Shown: positions 50,518 to 58,726 of the stretch, piece after piece
Position numbering within the stretch: position 1 is the stretch's first letter
Layout of the letters: the number at the start of each line of letters is the position of its first letter
Assembly (NCBI RefSeq): GCF_036577625.1
Contig: NZ_JARBDC010000084.1
Coordinates: forward strand, 62,001 to 126,000
DNA: 64,000 bases
Direction: 5' to 3'
Source of the DNA: Paenibacillus_AB sp036577625
Lineage (GTDB): Bacteria > Bacillota > Bacilli > Paenibacillales > NBRC-103111
Program-made: the position numbers and the translations under genes
Notes under the pieces: model-generated
What the model was told of the DNA's origin: nothing
The model's input: only the letters and a program-made list of their open reading frames with translations
The model's database searches: none

Positions 50518-51990
50518 ATGAAACGGTACGTCATGGCGCTCGACCAAGGCACGACCAGCTGCCGAGCGATTGTATTCGGCCGGGACGGAAAGGTCGAGGC
50601 GCTGGCCCAGCGGGAGTTTCGGCAGTTTTTCCCGCGCGCCGGCTGGGTCGAGCACGACGCGAACGAAATTTGGAGCACCCAGCGGCAGGTGATGCTGGAA
50701 GCCGCCTCCGGCATCGACCCGGCCGATATCGCCGCGATCGGCATTACGAATCAGCGGGAGACGACGGTCGTCTGGGACCGGGCGACGGGCGATCCGCTTC
50801 ACCCGGCGATCGTCTGGCAATGCCGGCGCACGAGCGAGCTGTGCGAGCAGCTGAAGCGGGAAGGCTGGGACCATACGATCCGGATGAAAACCGGGCTCGT
50901 GACCGATCCGTATTTTTCCGGCACGAAGCTGAAATGGATTCTCGACCACGTGCCCGGCGTCCGCGAGAAAGCGGAGGCGGGCGAGGCGCTGTTCGGGACG
51001 ATCGATTCGTGGCTCGTCTGGAAGCTGACCGAAGGCCGCGTTCACGTGACGGACGTGTCGAACGCTTCGCGCACGATGCTGTTCAACATTCATACGCTGG
51101 AGTGGGATAAGGACATATTGGCCAAGTTCGGCATACCGGAGGCGATGCTGCCCGAGGTGAAGCCGTCCAGCCACGTCTATGGGGAAACGGCGCTGCTCGG
51201 AGGCTCCGCCGCCGTTCCGATCGCGGGCGCGGCCGGCGACCAGCAGGCCGCCCTGTTCGGCCAAGGCTGCTACGAAGCAGGCATGGCCAAAAATACGTAC
51301 GGCACGGGCTGCTTCCTGCTGAAAAATACGGGAACGAAGCCGATCGCTTCGCAAAACGGCCTGCTGACGACGATCGCGTGGGGCTTGGACGGCGAAACGA
51401 CGTACGCGCTCGAAGGCAGCGTATTTACGGCCGGGTCCGCCGTCCAGTGGCTTCGCGACGGCTTGCGGATCATTGACGACGCGAGCGAGACGGAAGCGCT
51501 TTCCCTCTCGGTCGAGCATACGGAGGGCGTCTACGTCGTTCCGGCGTTTACCGGGCTCGGCACCCCGTACTGGAACGCCGACGCGCGCGGCATGATCACC
51601 GGGCTGACGCGGGGAAGCGGCAAGGCGCATATCGTCCGGGCGACGCTCGAATCGATCGCGTACCAGACGATGGACGTGCTGCGGGTGATGGAGAAGGAGT
51701 CCGGCATTCGGCTGAACGAGCTGCGGGTCGACGGCGGCGCGACGAAAAACGGCTTCCTGATGCAGTTTCAGGCCGACATGCTGGGCGTGCGCGTCACCCG
51801 GCCGAAGGTGCAGGAGACGACGGCGCAAGGAGCGGCGTATTTGGCCGGACTCGCGGTCGGCTTCTGGAGCGGCAAAGACGAGCTGAAGGCGCTGTGGGAA
51901 AAAGACCGGCAGTTCGAGCCGGCGATGCCCGAGGAGACGCGAAACCGTCATTACGCGGGCTGGCTGCGGGCCGTCGGCTATCAGCTGTAG
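50518..51990 (+). CDS. glpK: Glycerol kinase
   Basis: A 490-residue FGGY-family kinase that phosphorylates glycerol to glycerol 3-phosphate. It begins MKRYVMALDQGTTSCRAI; GITNQRETTVVWD, WQCRRTS, GTIDSWLVWKLT, TDVSNASRTMLFN, AGDQQAALFGQ and YGTGCFLLKNTG are classical GlpK motifs, and the ADP-binding DGGATKNGFLMQFQAD is intact. The usual PTS-phosphorylated His region is present in the insert. GGAGG at 50506-50510 sets the start. It is about 450 bp downstream of glpD and has a terminator after it. Confidence 0.95.
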   Translation: MKRYVMALDQGTTSCRAIVFGRDGKVEALAQREFRQFFPRAGWVEHDANEIWSTQRQVMLEAASGIDPADIAAIGITNQRETTVVWDRATGDPLHPAIVWQCRRTSELCEQLKREGWDHTIRMKTGLVTDPYFSGTKLKWILDHVPGVREKAEAGEALFGTIDSWLVWKLTEGRVHVTDVSNASRTMLFNIHTLEWDKDILAKFGIPEAMLPEVKPSSHVYGETALLGGSAAVPIAGAAGDQQAALFGQGCYEAGMAKNTYGTGCFLLKNTGTKPIASQNGLLTTIAWGLDGETTYALEGSVFTAGSAVQWLRDGLRIIDDASETEALSLSVEHTEGVYVVPAFTGLGTPYWNADARGMITGLTRGSGKAHIVRATLESIAYQTMDVLRVMEKESGIRLNELRVDGGATKNGFLMQFQADMLGVRVTRPKVQETTAQGAAYLAGLAVGFWSGKDELKALWEKDRQFEPAMPEETRNRHYAGWLRAVGYQL

Positions 51991-52004
51991 CCTCAACAAG
52001 GAGC

Positions 52005-52049
52005 AAGGCCGCTTCCGACATCGCATGACGCGATGCGGGAGCGGCCTTT
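52005..52049 (+). terminator. Terminator of glpK
   Basis: AAGGCCGCT (52005-52013) with AGCGGCCTT (52040-52048) and inner pairing CATCGC/GCGATG, followed by TTTCGGTTTT. Confidence 0.8.
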
Positions 52050-52105
52050 CGGTTTTGCGGCGACCATCGGTTTCATCCGGCCTTGCATTGCGGCCTTTAA
52101 GGCGC

Positions 52106-52621
52106 TTATCCTCTCCAGAAGCGGAAAATGAGCGCGCACGCGAGAAGGCTCGCCCCGCCGGAAAACCCGAGTATGATCGGCGCATAGCCCAAGTAGAAGC
52201 TCCAGATGACGATGCCGAGCGCCGCCAGCCACAAGCCCAAATAGACGAGCTCCCGGCCGAGCCGAACGCCGATCCAGACATAAAAGGCGGCGAGCAGGAA
52301 GCAGCGGAGCAGCTCGGGGACGAACAACGCGGTCGTCCCGAGGCGGGCCGACAAGGCGACGACCAGCAGCAGCGCCGCCGCGGCGAGCGCGGGAATGCCG
52401 ACGGCCGCGACCTGCCGAGAGGAAGCGGCCGAGCGTCCGACCCGGTCACGGACGACGAGCAGCACCGTCAGCGCCGCCGCGACCCCCAGCAGCGTTTTGC
52501 GAACCGCGCCGTGCGGATCCGCCATCCATATATACTGCAGCAGCGAATCGGCCATCCACTGCGTACCCCATATCGTCAAATAAGGAACCGTCCAGTACGC
52601 TTCAGCCTTGTTCCGTTTCAC
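52106..52621 (-). CDS. Polytopic membrane protein, unknown function
   Basis: A 171-residue protein with four or five hydrophobic segments (TLLGVAAALTVLLVV, AAVGIPALAAAALLLVVAL, CFLLAAFYVWIGV, LGLWLAALGIVIWSFYL, ASLLACALIFRFW). The N-terminus is basic and Trp/Tyr-rich. No recognised family or catalytic motif. It is leftward, next to the AraC regulator gene with 66 bp between them, so the two could be co-transcribed. Confidence 0.6.
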   Translation of the reverse strand: MKRNKAEAYWTVPYLTIWGTQWMADSLLQYIWMADPHGAVRKTLLGVAAALTVLLVVRDRVGRSAASSRQVAAVGIPALAAAALLLVVALSARLGTTALFVPELLRCFLLAAFYVWIGVRLGRELVYLGLWLAALGIVIWSFYLGYAPIILGFSGGASLLACALIFRFWRG

Positions 52622-52687
52622 GCGTTCCCCTCCCGAATCACGCCTAGCTTACTATTCCTGACGCGGGAAGTCAACTTAGGCGGCGCG

Positions 52688-53542
52688 TCATTTCACCGGA
52701 TCGCCCCGGTTGCGCTTCGCGTATTCGCGCGGCGAAAGGCCGACGACCTTTTTGAACATGCGGCTGAAATAAAACTCGTCGCCGTAGCCGACGCTTTGGG
52801 CGATCGACTTCAGCCGGTAATCGGACAGGACGAGCAGCTCTTTGGCGCGGTCCATGCGCAGGTGGGTCAAATAATCGATCGGGCTGTAGCCGATCACTTT
52901 TTTGAACAGCCGCGAGTAATGGCTTACGCTGAGCCCCGCGAGCTGGGCGAGCGACTCCAGCGTCAGCGGCTCCTTGTAATGCTGCGCCATGAAATCCTGC
53001 GTCAGCTCGATCGCGGCGGTCGTGTCGCCGGCGATTTTTTGCGCTCGAAATTCCTGCACGAGCGCAAGCCAAAATTCCTGCAGCAGCAGCTTGCGCCGCA
53101 TCGCCGTCATATGGCCGCGCCGCTGCCAGAGCACGAACAGCTGCTCCATGTAATAGATGAACTGCGGCGTATTTTGCAGCGAATACATCCCCTGCAGCGG
53201 AAACGGGCATTCCGCCGAGCTGCGGCAAATCCACTGTTCCTTCTCCTCGTACGTTTCCGTATAATGAAAACGTAAAAAGTAATATTCGAGCGGCTGCTCC
53301 TCGTCGCTCCGCCTCTCGACCAGCATGCCCGGGGCGAAAACGAACAGCTTTCCGGGCTCGGCCGGATAATGGGTGCCGCCTATCGTAAACGTTCCTTTGC
53401 CCTTGACGATCAGCCACAGCGAATGATGCCGGATCGTGCGCAGCGGCTGGTGCCAGTTCGGCTCGCATTTGCGGTGGCCGGTCAGCGCGATCGAGAAGAC
53501 GAGCTTGTTCAATTGGGCGGCGATTTGACCCGGGGTCAGCAT
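52688..53542 (-). CDS. AraC-family regulator with cupin sensor
   Basis: A 284-residue regulator: N-terminal AraC-binding cupin (about 20-95, WLIVKGKGTFTIGGTHYPAEPGKLFVFAPG in pieces such as GTFTIGG and FVFAPG), a helical linker, and the C-terminal double HTH (about 185-280; LESLAQLAGLSVSHYSRLFKKVIGYSPIDYL and SIAQSVGYGDEFYFSRMFKKVVGLSPREYAK). It probably binds a sugar directly in the cupin pocket and activates a carbohydrate operon. The adjacent unknown membrane protein is the only co-directional neighbour. Confidence 0.85.
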   Translation of the reverse strand: MLTPGQIAAQLNKLVFSIALTGHRKCEPNWHQPLRTIRHHSLWLIVKGKGTFTIGGTHYPAEPGKLFVFAPGMLVERRSDEEQPLEYYFLRFHYTETYEEKEQWICRSSAECPFPLQGMYSLQNTPQFIYYMEQLFVLWQRRGHMTAMRRKLLLQEFWLALVQEFRAQKIAGDTTAAIELTQDFMAQHYKEPLTLESLAQLAGLSVSHYSRLFKKVIGYSPIDYLTHLRMDRAKELLVLSDYRLKSIAQSVGYGDEFYFSRMFKKVVGLSPREYAKRNRGDPVK

Positions 53543-53634
53543 ACGATAAGCTTCGGCTCCTTTCGCCCGCGCCCTCGGCGGGATTCAGACACATTCATCA
53601 TACCAGAAACGGAAAACAAATTGACAGACGGGAG

Positions 53635-54837
53635 TTGGAGGGTCTGAACGCGAACGACGCAAACACGTATTTTTCCAAGGAGCTGCTTGGCTGGTACGAC
53701 GTGCATAAACGGGATTTGCCTTGGCGTCGCAGCCGCAATCCTTATTATATTTGGATATCCGAAGTGATGCTTCAGCAAACGCGCGTGGAAACGGTCATTC
53801 CGTATTACCACCGTTTCGTGGAGCAATTTCCGACCGTCGAGGCGCTGGCCGACGCTCCGGAGGAGCAGGTGCTGAAGGCGTGGGAAGGGCTCGGCTATTA
53901 TTCGCGGGCGCGCAATTTGCAGGCGGCCGTGCGGGAAGTGAAGGAACGTTACGGGGGGAAGGTGCCCGATACGCCCGAGGACATCTCGTCGCTGAAAGGC
54001 GTGGGGCCGTATACGGCCGGGGCGGTGCTGAGCATCGCCTACAACAAGCCGGAGCCGGCCGTCGACGGCAACGTCATGCGCGTGCTGTCCCGCTATTTTT
54101 TGCTGCGGGACGATATTGCGAAGCCGGCGACCCGCGTCGCCATGGAACGGCTCGCGCGGGAGCTCATTCCGGAAGGGAAGGCGGGCGACTTCAATCAGGC
54201 GCTGATGGAGCTGGGCGCGACGGTTTGCACGCCGAAATCGCCGCACTGCCTTACCTGCCCGGTCATGGAACGGTGCGCCGGCCGGCTCGAAGGCGCGGCG
54301 GACGAGCTCCCCGTGAAAACGAAGGCGAAGCCGCCGCGCCCGGAAGCGCGCGCCGTCGCGTATATCGAAGGCGCGGGCCCGCACGCCGGCCGCGTGCTGA
54401 TCCGGCAGCGCCCGAAGGAAGGGCTTCTCGCCCGGATGTGGGAGCTGCCGCACGTTCTGCTGCCGGAAACGGCGTCGGGGGCGACGCTCGCCGATACGGA
54501 TGCGGCCGCGATGCGCTATTTGCGGGAAAAGCTGGAGGACGAGCACGGGCTGGAGGTGGAGCCGGTTGAGCCGATGATGGACGAAAGCCATACGTTCAGC
54601 CATATCGAGTGGCGCCTGCGGGTGTACCGGTGCCGGTTCGTCGGCTTTGCGGACGACCGTTCCGCTTACGGCGCGGAGGCGGCGCCCGGCGACGGTTCGG
54701 GCGAAGCGGCCGGCGCCGGGCGGGAAGAAGGCGGCTTCCTATGGTTCGGCGACAGCGAAATGAAGCGGTACGCGCTGCCGAACGTTTTCGCGAAAATTTT
54801 GCGGCAAGCGGCACCGTTCGGCGCGGCGCGGCGTTAG
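53635..54837 (+). CDS. mutY: A/G-specific adenine glycosylase
   Basis: A 400-residue DNA repair glycosylase that removes adenine mispaired with 8-oxoguanine. The catalytic Glu43 lies in SEVMLQQTRV, the helix-hairpin-helix is LKGVGPYTAGAVLSIA and the catalytic Asp144 is in AVDGNVMRV. The [4Fe-4S] cluster motif C-x6-C-x2-C-x5-C is Cys198, Cys205, Cys208, Cys214. The C-terminal ~170 residues form the NUDIX-like 8-oxoG recognition domain (GLLARMWELPHVLLPE). The start is uncertain: TTG 53635 gives the family-like length, but its GGGAG is very close. Its stop overlaps the stop of the antisense zinc-ribbon gene. Confidence 0.9.
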   Translation: MEGLNANDANTYFSKELLGWYDVHKRDLPWRRSRNPYYIWISEVMLQQTRVETVIPYYHRFVEQFPTVEALADAPEEQVLKAWEGLGYYSRARNLQAAVREVKERYGGKVPDTPEDISSLKGVGPYTAGAVLSIAYNKPEPAVDGNVMRVLSRYFLLRDDIAKPATRVAMERLARELIPEGKAGDFNQALMELGATVCTPKSPHCLTCPVMERCAGRLEGAADELPVKTKAKPPRPEARAVAYIEGAGPHAGRVLIRQRPKEGLLARMWELPHVLLPETASGATLADTDAAAMRYLREKLEDEHGLEVEPVEPMMDESHTFSHIEWRLRVYRCRFVGFADDRSAYGAEAAPGDGSGEAAGAGREEGGFLWFGDSEMKRYALPNVFAKILRQAAPFGAARR

Positions 54838-54995
54838 GCGCTCGGCCGGCACCGTTTGCACACTTTGGCTTTCTCGCCGCTTTCGAGCGTGCGGGTATAC
54901 AACAGCTTGATGCGGGTCGCGCCGCAGACGGGGCACGTCCCCCTTCCCCGGGAAGGCAGTTTCCAAAGCGCTTTACCGCGGTTCGTTTTCGACAT
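54834..54995 (-). CDS. Small zinc-ribbon protein
   Basis: A 53-residue basic protein with two CxxC knuckles, TCPVCGA and VCKRCRP, separated by 20 residues, forming a treble-clef or zinc-ribbon fold. The N-terminus is basic (SKTNRGKALWKLPSRGRG), suggesting nucleic-acid or ribosome contact. GAGGA lies about 12 nt before the ATG at 54995. Its stop codon overlaps that of mutY on the other strand by 3 bp. It resembles ribosomal-protein-like zinc ribbons but no name can be given. Confidence 0.65.
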   Translation of the reverse strand: MSKTNRGKALWKLPSRGRGTCPVCGATRIKLLYTRTLESGEKAKVCKRCRPSA

Positions 54996-55114
54996 GCGCA
55001 GTTCGTCCTCTCTCTCGAATCGTCAAATCGCTACATTGTATTCGCGGGCCGCGCGAAACATGCGAGAGCCGGGAGAGGATCGGCCGGCCAGGCGAAACGA
55101 ACCGTCTTTGAACG

Positions 55115-55162
55115 AAAAAAAATCCCCGCCGCGGCCGTCTGGGCGACGGCTGCGGCGGGGAT
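55115..55162 (-). terminator. Terminator of sodA
   Basis: ATCCCCGCCGC (55122-55132) pairs perfectly with GCGGCGGGGAT (55152-55162); the leftward transcript ends in eight U (A-run 55115-55122). Confidence 0.95.
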
Positions 55163-55177
55163 CGTTCGAGCGGAGAC

Positions 55178-55792
55178 TTATTTTTTGGCGGCGTCGTACA
55201 GTTTGCCGACTTCGTTCCAGTTGACTACGTTCCAGAATGCGGCGATGTAGTCGGGACGTTTGTTTTGATATTTCAAGTAATAAGCGTGCTCCCATACGTC
55301 CAGACCGAGGATCGGCGTGTCGCCTTCCATGATCGGGCTGTCTTGGTTCGGCAGGCTGTATACTTTCAGCTTGCCTTCCTTCGAAACGGCGAGCCACGCC
55401 CAGCCGCTGCCGAAACGGGTCGTTGCCGCCGCCGCGAACGCTTGCTTGAACGCGTCGAAGCCGCCGAGCTCGCTGTCGATCGCCGCGGCGAGAGCGCCGG
55501 TCGGAGCGCCGCCGGCGTTCGGGCCGATCGTCGTCCAGAACAAGGAATGGTTCGCGTGGCCGCCGCCGTTGTTGCGAACGGCCGTGCGGATATCTTCGGG
55601 TACGGCGTTCAAATCGGCGATCAGAGCTTCGAGCGATTTGTCGTGCAGCTCCGGATGTTTGTCGAGCGCCGCGTTCAAATTCGTAACGTATGTGTTATGG
55701 TGACGGTCATGATGGATTTCCATCGTTTGCGCGTCGATGTGCGGTTCAAGCGCGTTGTTGGCGTAAGGCAGTGGCGGAAGTTGGTGTGCCAT
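55178..55792 (-). CDS. sodA: Superoxide dismutase [Mn/Fe]
   Basis: A 204-residue Fe/Mn superoxide dismutase, converting superoxide to oxygen and hydrogen peroxide. The metal ligands are His27 (MEIHHDRHH), His82 (GHANHSLFW), Asp165 and His169 (DVWEHAYY). GGGHANHS and the Gly-Gly-Asp/Asn context favour the Mn type usual in Bacillota. GGGAGGTAA ahead of the ATG is a very strong ribosome-binding site. Its own promoter (55832-55860) and terminator make it monocistronic. No signal peptide, so cytoplasmic. Confidence 0.95.
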   Translation of the reverse strand: MAHQLPPLPYANNALEPHIDAQTMEIHHDRHHNTYVTNLNAALDKHPELHDKSLEALIADLNAVPEDIRTAVRNNGGGHANHSLFWTTIGPNAGGAPTGALAAAIDSELGGFDAFKQAFAAAATTRFGSGWAWLAVSKEGKLKVYSLPNQDSPIMEGDTPILGLDVWEHAYYLKYQNKRPDYIAAFWNVVNWNEVGKLYDAAKK

Positions 55793-55831
55793 GCGGAATT
55801 ACCTCCCTAAATTATGGATTTGTACATGCCT

Positions 55832-55860
55832 ATTATCCCTCATTTTCGGCAATAAATCAA
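55832..55860 (-). promoter_or_regulatory. Promoter of sodA
   Basis: On the minus strand TTGATT (55855-55860), 17-nt spacer, GATAAT (55832-55837), about 40 nt before the start codon. Confidence 0.75.
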
Positions 55861-56482
55861 CATGTGCAATACTTATGTTTGAAAAGTTGTTCATACCCGT
55901 TCCCGCCGCCGGCTCGAAACGACGCGATCCGCCGGGCGGTCATCAAACAGTATGCTTGATTTTTATCATCTTATACCCTCCCTATCTCATAGAGTATATT
56001 GTAGCAGGCTGCCGAATCGGGCGGTCGGCGATCGGGAGATTTGTTACACAAAATGGAAAAACAATTGCACATTTCCTAAATAGGGACTGAAAACGATTAC
56101 GATTAAGCGTTTTCAGTCATTTTAACGAAATATTTTTATGTTTTTAAGGTTTTATTAAGATTTAGGCAGGATTTCCTCGATTTTTGTCGTATTTGTAATT
56201 TACTAACGGTTCAGATCGTCATCCGGAAGCATGTTCGGCCCGAAGCCTTTTCGACAAGCGATGCCGTCGCCCGCGCTTCGAGGTCCGCCTTCCTCTTCGT
56301 CGCGCCGCGGTTCGCATCATCTTGTTGGCCGCTATCCACCCGATGCATACGAATTAGGAGTCCGATATCCGTCCGCCGGGCGTACGGTTTGATCGGACCG
56401 CTTTACCTTGCGAATCGGCGAGTCGTACGTTTATAGCTGTCTGTACCGAATTTCAGAAAAAACAAAACGGGGAGAGACCACC
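55861..56482. other. Gene-free AT-richer region with a hairpin and a cre-like 15-mer
   Basis: This 620-bp stretch has no supported gene. ACTGAAAACG (56086-56095) pairs perfectly with CGTTTTCAGT (56108-56117) and is followed by CATTTTAACG; inside it, TGAAAACGATTACGA (56088-56102) is identical to the cre-like site at 28318. The GC content drops clearly between about 55980 and 56220, so a promoter for the GNAT gene or an undetected small transcript is possible. Confidence 0.5.
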
Positions 56483-56911
56483 ATGTTCGTTCGGCCTTTT
56501 CAGTTGTCCGATTACGCGTCGATTACGAAGCTTTTCCGCGAAGTGTTGTCCGAGGCCTGCTACGAAGAAACGATCGAAGCCTTTGCCAAGCAGCTTACTC
56601 TGGATCCGGATCTCGTTCTCGTTTCCGTCCTGAACGACGATATCGCCGGCATCATCATCGGCACGATCGACCAGCGCAATCAGGGCTATTATTACCGCAT
56701 CGCGGTAGCGCCCGAGTACCAGCGCAAAGGCATCGGCAAATCGCTGATCACCGGTCTCAAGCAGAAATTCATCCAGCGCAAGGTCAGCAAAATTTTGGTC
56801 ACCGTGGACGTGCACAACGAACCGATTCTTCCCGTATACGAAGCGGTAGGATATACCGACAACAATTTTTCAAGATCGTTCCGCCATCTGCGCATCGTCA
56901 GCGGCCGTTGA
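56483..56911 (+). CDS. GNAT-family N-acetyltransferase
   Basis: A 142-residue acetyl-CoA-dependent acetyltransferase. The acetyl-CoA loop is VAPEYQRKGIGKSLITGL (motif A, R/Q-x-x-G-x-G/A), preceded by the beta-strand YYYRIAVAPE and followed by VTVDVHNEPILPVYEAVGYT (motif B). GGGGAGAG is ahead of ATG 56483; the open frame upstream to 56408 is not used. It resembles RimI-like or YtmI-like GNATs; the acceptor is unknown. It leads the rightward housekeeping stretch but with about 215 bp before the next gene. Confidence 0.8.
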   Translation: MFVRPFQLSDYASITKLFREVLSEACYEETIEAFAKQLTLDPDLVLVSVLNDDIAGIIIGTIDQRNQGYYYRIAVAPEYQRKGIGKSLITGLKQKFIQRKVSKILVTVDVHNEPILPVYEAVGYTDNNFSRSFRHLRIVSGR

Positions 56912-57127
56912 CGAAAGCCGGAACGCATCTTTTCCGCGAAGGGCATATCTTGAAGCCAGTGTCATTGGCGAAAAGGTATGCTTTTGTTTTCCGTACGGAA
57001 CGGTAAACGGCATGTCCGGACCGGCCCGTTTACGAATCGAGACCGGTCGAGGCCCCGACTGCCCGCCACTACCTTCGACGATCGTTTTTGTATATAATAG
57101 AACCAGTTGCCAGAAAGGGCCCCGCGT

Positions 57128-57679
57128 ATGAATTCATTTTCCGAATACCGCATCAAAAGCTTCAAGCACGACGGCCATCTGCACCGGATGTGGCTGCAAA
57201 ACTGGCGCGTTCCGGAGGAGCTGCTTCTGCCCGAGCACCGGCTCGAATCGATGATCGTGCTGATCAACAGCCAGACGCCGATTCGGGAGAGCGACGGCAA
57301 GGAATGGACCAGCAAAATTCCGTCGGTGACGTTTTTCATCCCCGGCGAATGGTTCAACGTCGTGTCGCTGCTGGAAGATCACGGTATCCGCTATTACTGC
57401 AACATCGCGTCTCCGCCTTACGTGAGCGGCGGAGTCATCACGTATATCGATTACGACCTGGACGTCATCCGCACGCCGGACGGCGGCATCCAAATCGTCG
57501 ATCAGGAAGAATACGAGCAGCATAAACAAAACTATCATTACTCGGACATGGTCGAACGCAAAGTGAAGCGCGGGCTGGACGCCGTGCTCGACCGGCTGAA
57601 GCGGGGACAGTCTCCGTTCCGCGCCGAGCATGCGCTGGCCTATTACGAGCTTTGGAAAAACGAAGGGCCGGAGGGGTAA
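57128..57679 (+). CDS. DUF402 nucleoside tri-/diphosphate phosphatase (NtdP-like)
   Basis: A 183-residue DUF402-fold protein matching the YgaC/NtdP family, which hydrolyses nucleoside tri- and diphosphates. Pieces seen are FKHDGHLHRMW at the start, TFFIPGEWFNVVSLLEDHGIRYYCNIASPP, the acidic core TYIDYDLDVIRTPDG (metal-binding Asp residues) and QIVDQEEYEQHK. The length matches the family. ATG 57128 follows AAAGGG. The lepB gene begins 2 nt after its stop, so the two are coupled. Confidence 0.8.
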   Translation: MNSFSEYRIKSFKHDGHLHRMWLQNWRVPEELLLPEHRLESMIVLINSQTPIRESDGKEWTSKIPSVTFFIPGEWFNVVSLLEDHGIRYYCNIASPPYVSGGVITYIDYDLDVIRTPDGGIQIVDQEEYEQHKQNYHYSDMVERKVKRGLDAVLDRLKRGQSPFRAEHALAYYELWKNEGPEG

Positions 57680-57681
57680 CA

Positions 57682-58278
57682 TTGAGCGCATACGACAGCG
57701 GGGAGAGCGGCGAAGCGTCGCCGGCGATTCCGACCGAGCCGGCGCAAACGAGAAGCTTGGCCGCGGAGTTGTGGGATTGGACGAAATCGATCGCCGTCGC
57801 CCTCGTGATCGTCATTTTGCTGAATATGTACGTTTTCAATTTGTCGACGGTGAAGGGACATTCCATGGAACCGACGCTGCGGGAGAAGGAATGGCTGTTC
57901 GTCAACAAGTTCGCCTTGTTGATCGGCCACCCGAAGCGCGGGGACGTCGTCATTTTGAAAGATCCCGACATGCAGTCGGCCGATCGCCAATTTTTGGTCA
58001 AGCGGGTCGTGGCCGTTCCGGGGGACAAGGTGGAAATTCGGGGGGGCAAGCTTTACGTCAACGGAGAGCAAGCATCGGAGCCCTACACGGACATCAAAAT
58101 CGAAGACGGCGACCGCGGGCAAATCGTCGTGGAGGAAGGGCATTATTTCGTCATGGGCGACAACCGGCATCAGGGCGCGAGCAAAGACAGCCGCATATTC
58201 GGGACCGTTGCGGAAAAGCTGATACAAGGCCGGGCCGATTTCATTTTGTGGCCGCTCCGTCAAGTGGGAGGTTTGTAA
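57682..58278 (+). CDS. lepB: Signal peptidase I
   Basis: A 198-residue type I signal peptidase that cleaves secretory signal peptides outside the membrane. After a ~30-residue cytoplasmic start comes one membrane helix (about 36-53, IAVALVIVILLNMYVF), then box B KGHSMEPTL with catalytic Ser61, box D FLVKRVVAVPGD with Lys107, and box E MGDNRHQGASKDSR. TTG 57682 is taken as start, with GGAGGGG upstream and only 2 nt after the previous stop. Its stop is followed directly by rnhA. Confidence 0.9.
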   Translation: MSAYDSGESGEASPAIPTEPAQTRSLAAELWDWTKSIAVALVIVILLNMYVFNLSTVKGHSMEPTLREKEWLFVNKFALLIGHPKRGDVVILKDPDMQSADRQFLVKRVVAVPGDKVEIRGGKLYVNGEQASEPYTDIKIEDGDRGQIVVEEGHYFVMGDNRHQGASKDSRIFGTVAEKLIQGRADFILWPLRQVGGL

Positions 58279-58716
58279 GTGAAGGAAGTGACGATCTACA
58301 CCGACGGCGCCTGCTCGGGCAATCCGGGTCCCGGCGGCTGGGGAGCGATTTTGTTTTACGGCGCGAACCGGAAAGAGATGTCCGGGGGCGAGAAGCATAC
58401 GACGAACAACCGGATGGAGCTGCTCGCGGCCATCGAATCGCTCGGCGTGCTGAAGGAGCCTTGCCGGATCAAGCTGTACAGCGATTCCGCCTACTTGGTC
58501 AACTGCTTTCAGCAGGGCTGGTATCGCGGCTGGATGAAGAACGGCTGGAAAAACAGCAAAGGCCAGCCCGTCGAAAACCAGGATTTGTGGAAGCGTCTGC
58601 TGCAGCTGATGGACATGCACCGCGTGGATTATATCAAAGTAAAAGGACACAGCGACAACGAATTCAACAACCGTTGCGACTTTTTGGCCCGGGAAGCGAT
58701 AAAGCGCTTGACATGA
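58279..58716 (+). CDS. rnhA: Ribonuclease HI
   Basis: A 145-residue RNase HI that cuts the RNA strand of RNA-DNA hybrids. The catalytic carboxylates are Asp9 (IYTDGACSGNPGPGGWG), Glu47 (NNRMELLA), Asp69 (LYSDSAYLVNC) and a late Asp in NNRCDFLAREA; the basic protrusion (RGWMKNGWKNSKGQPVENQDLW) is present as in the E. coli type. GTG 58279 starts immediately after the lepB stop, with GGGAGG 7 nt ahead. Confidence 0.95.
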   Translation: MKEVTIYTDGACSGNPGPGGWGAILFYGANRKEMSGGEKHTTNNRMELLAAIESLGVLKEPCRIKLYSDSAYLVNCFQQGWYRGWMKNGWKNSKGQPVENQDLWKRLLQLMDMHRVDYIKVKGHSDNEFNNRCDFLAREAIKRLT

Positions 58717-58726
58717 GGTGATCGAC

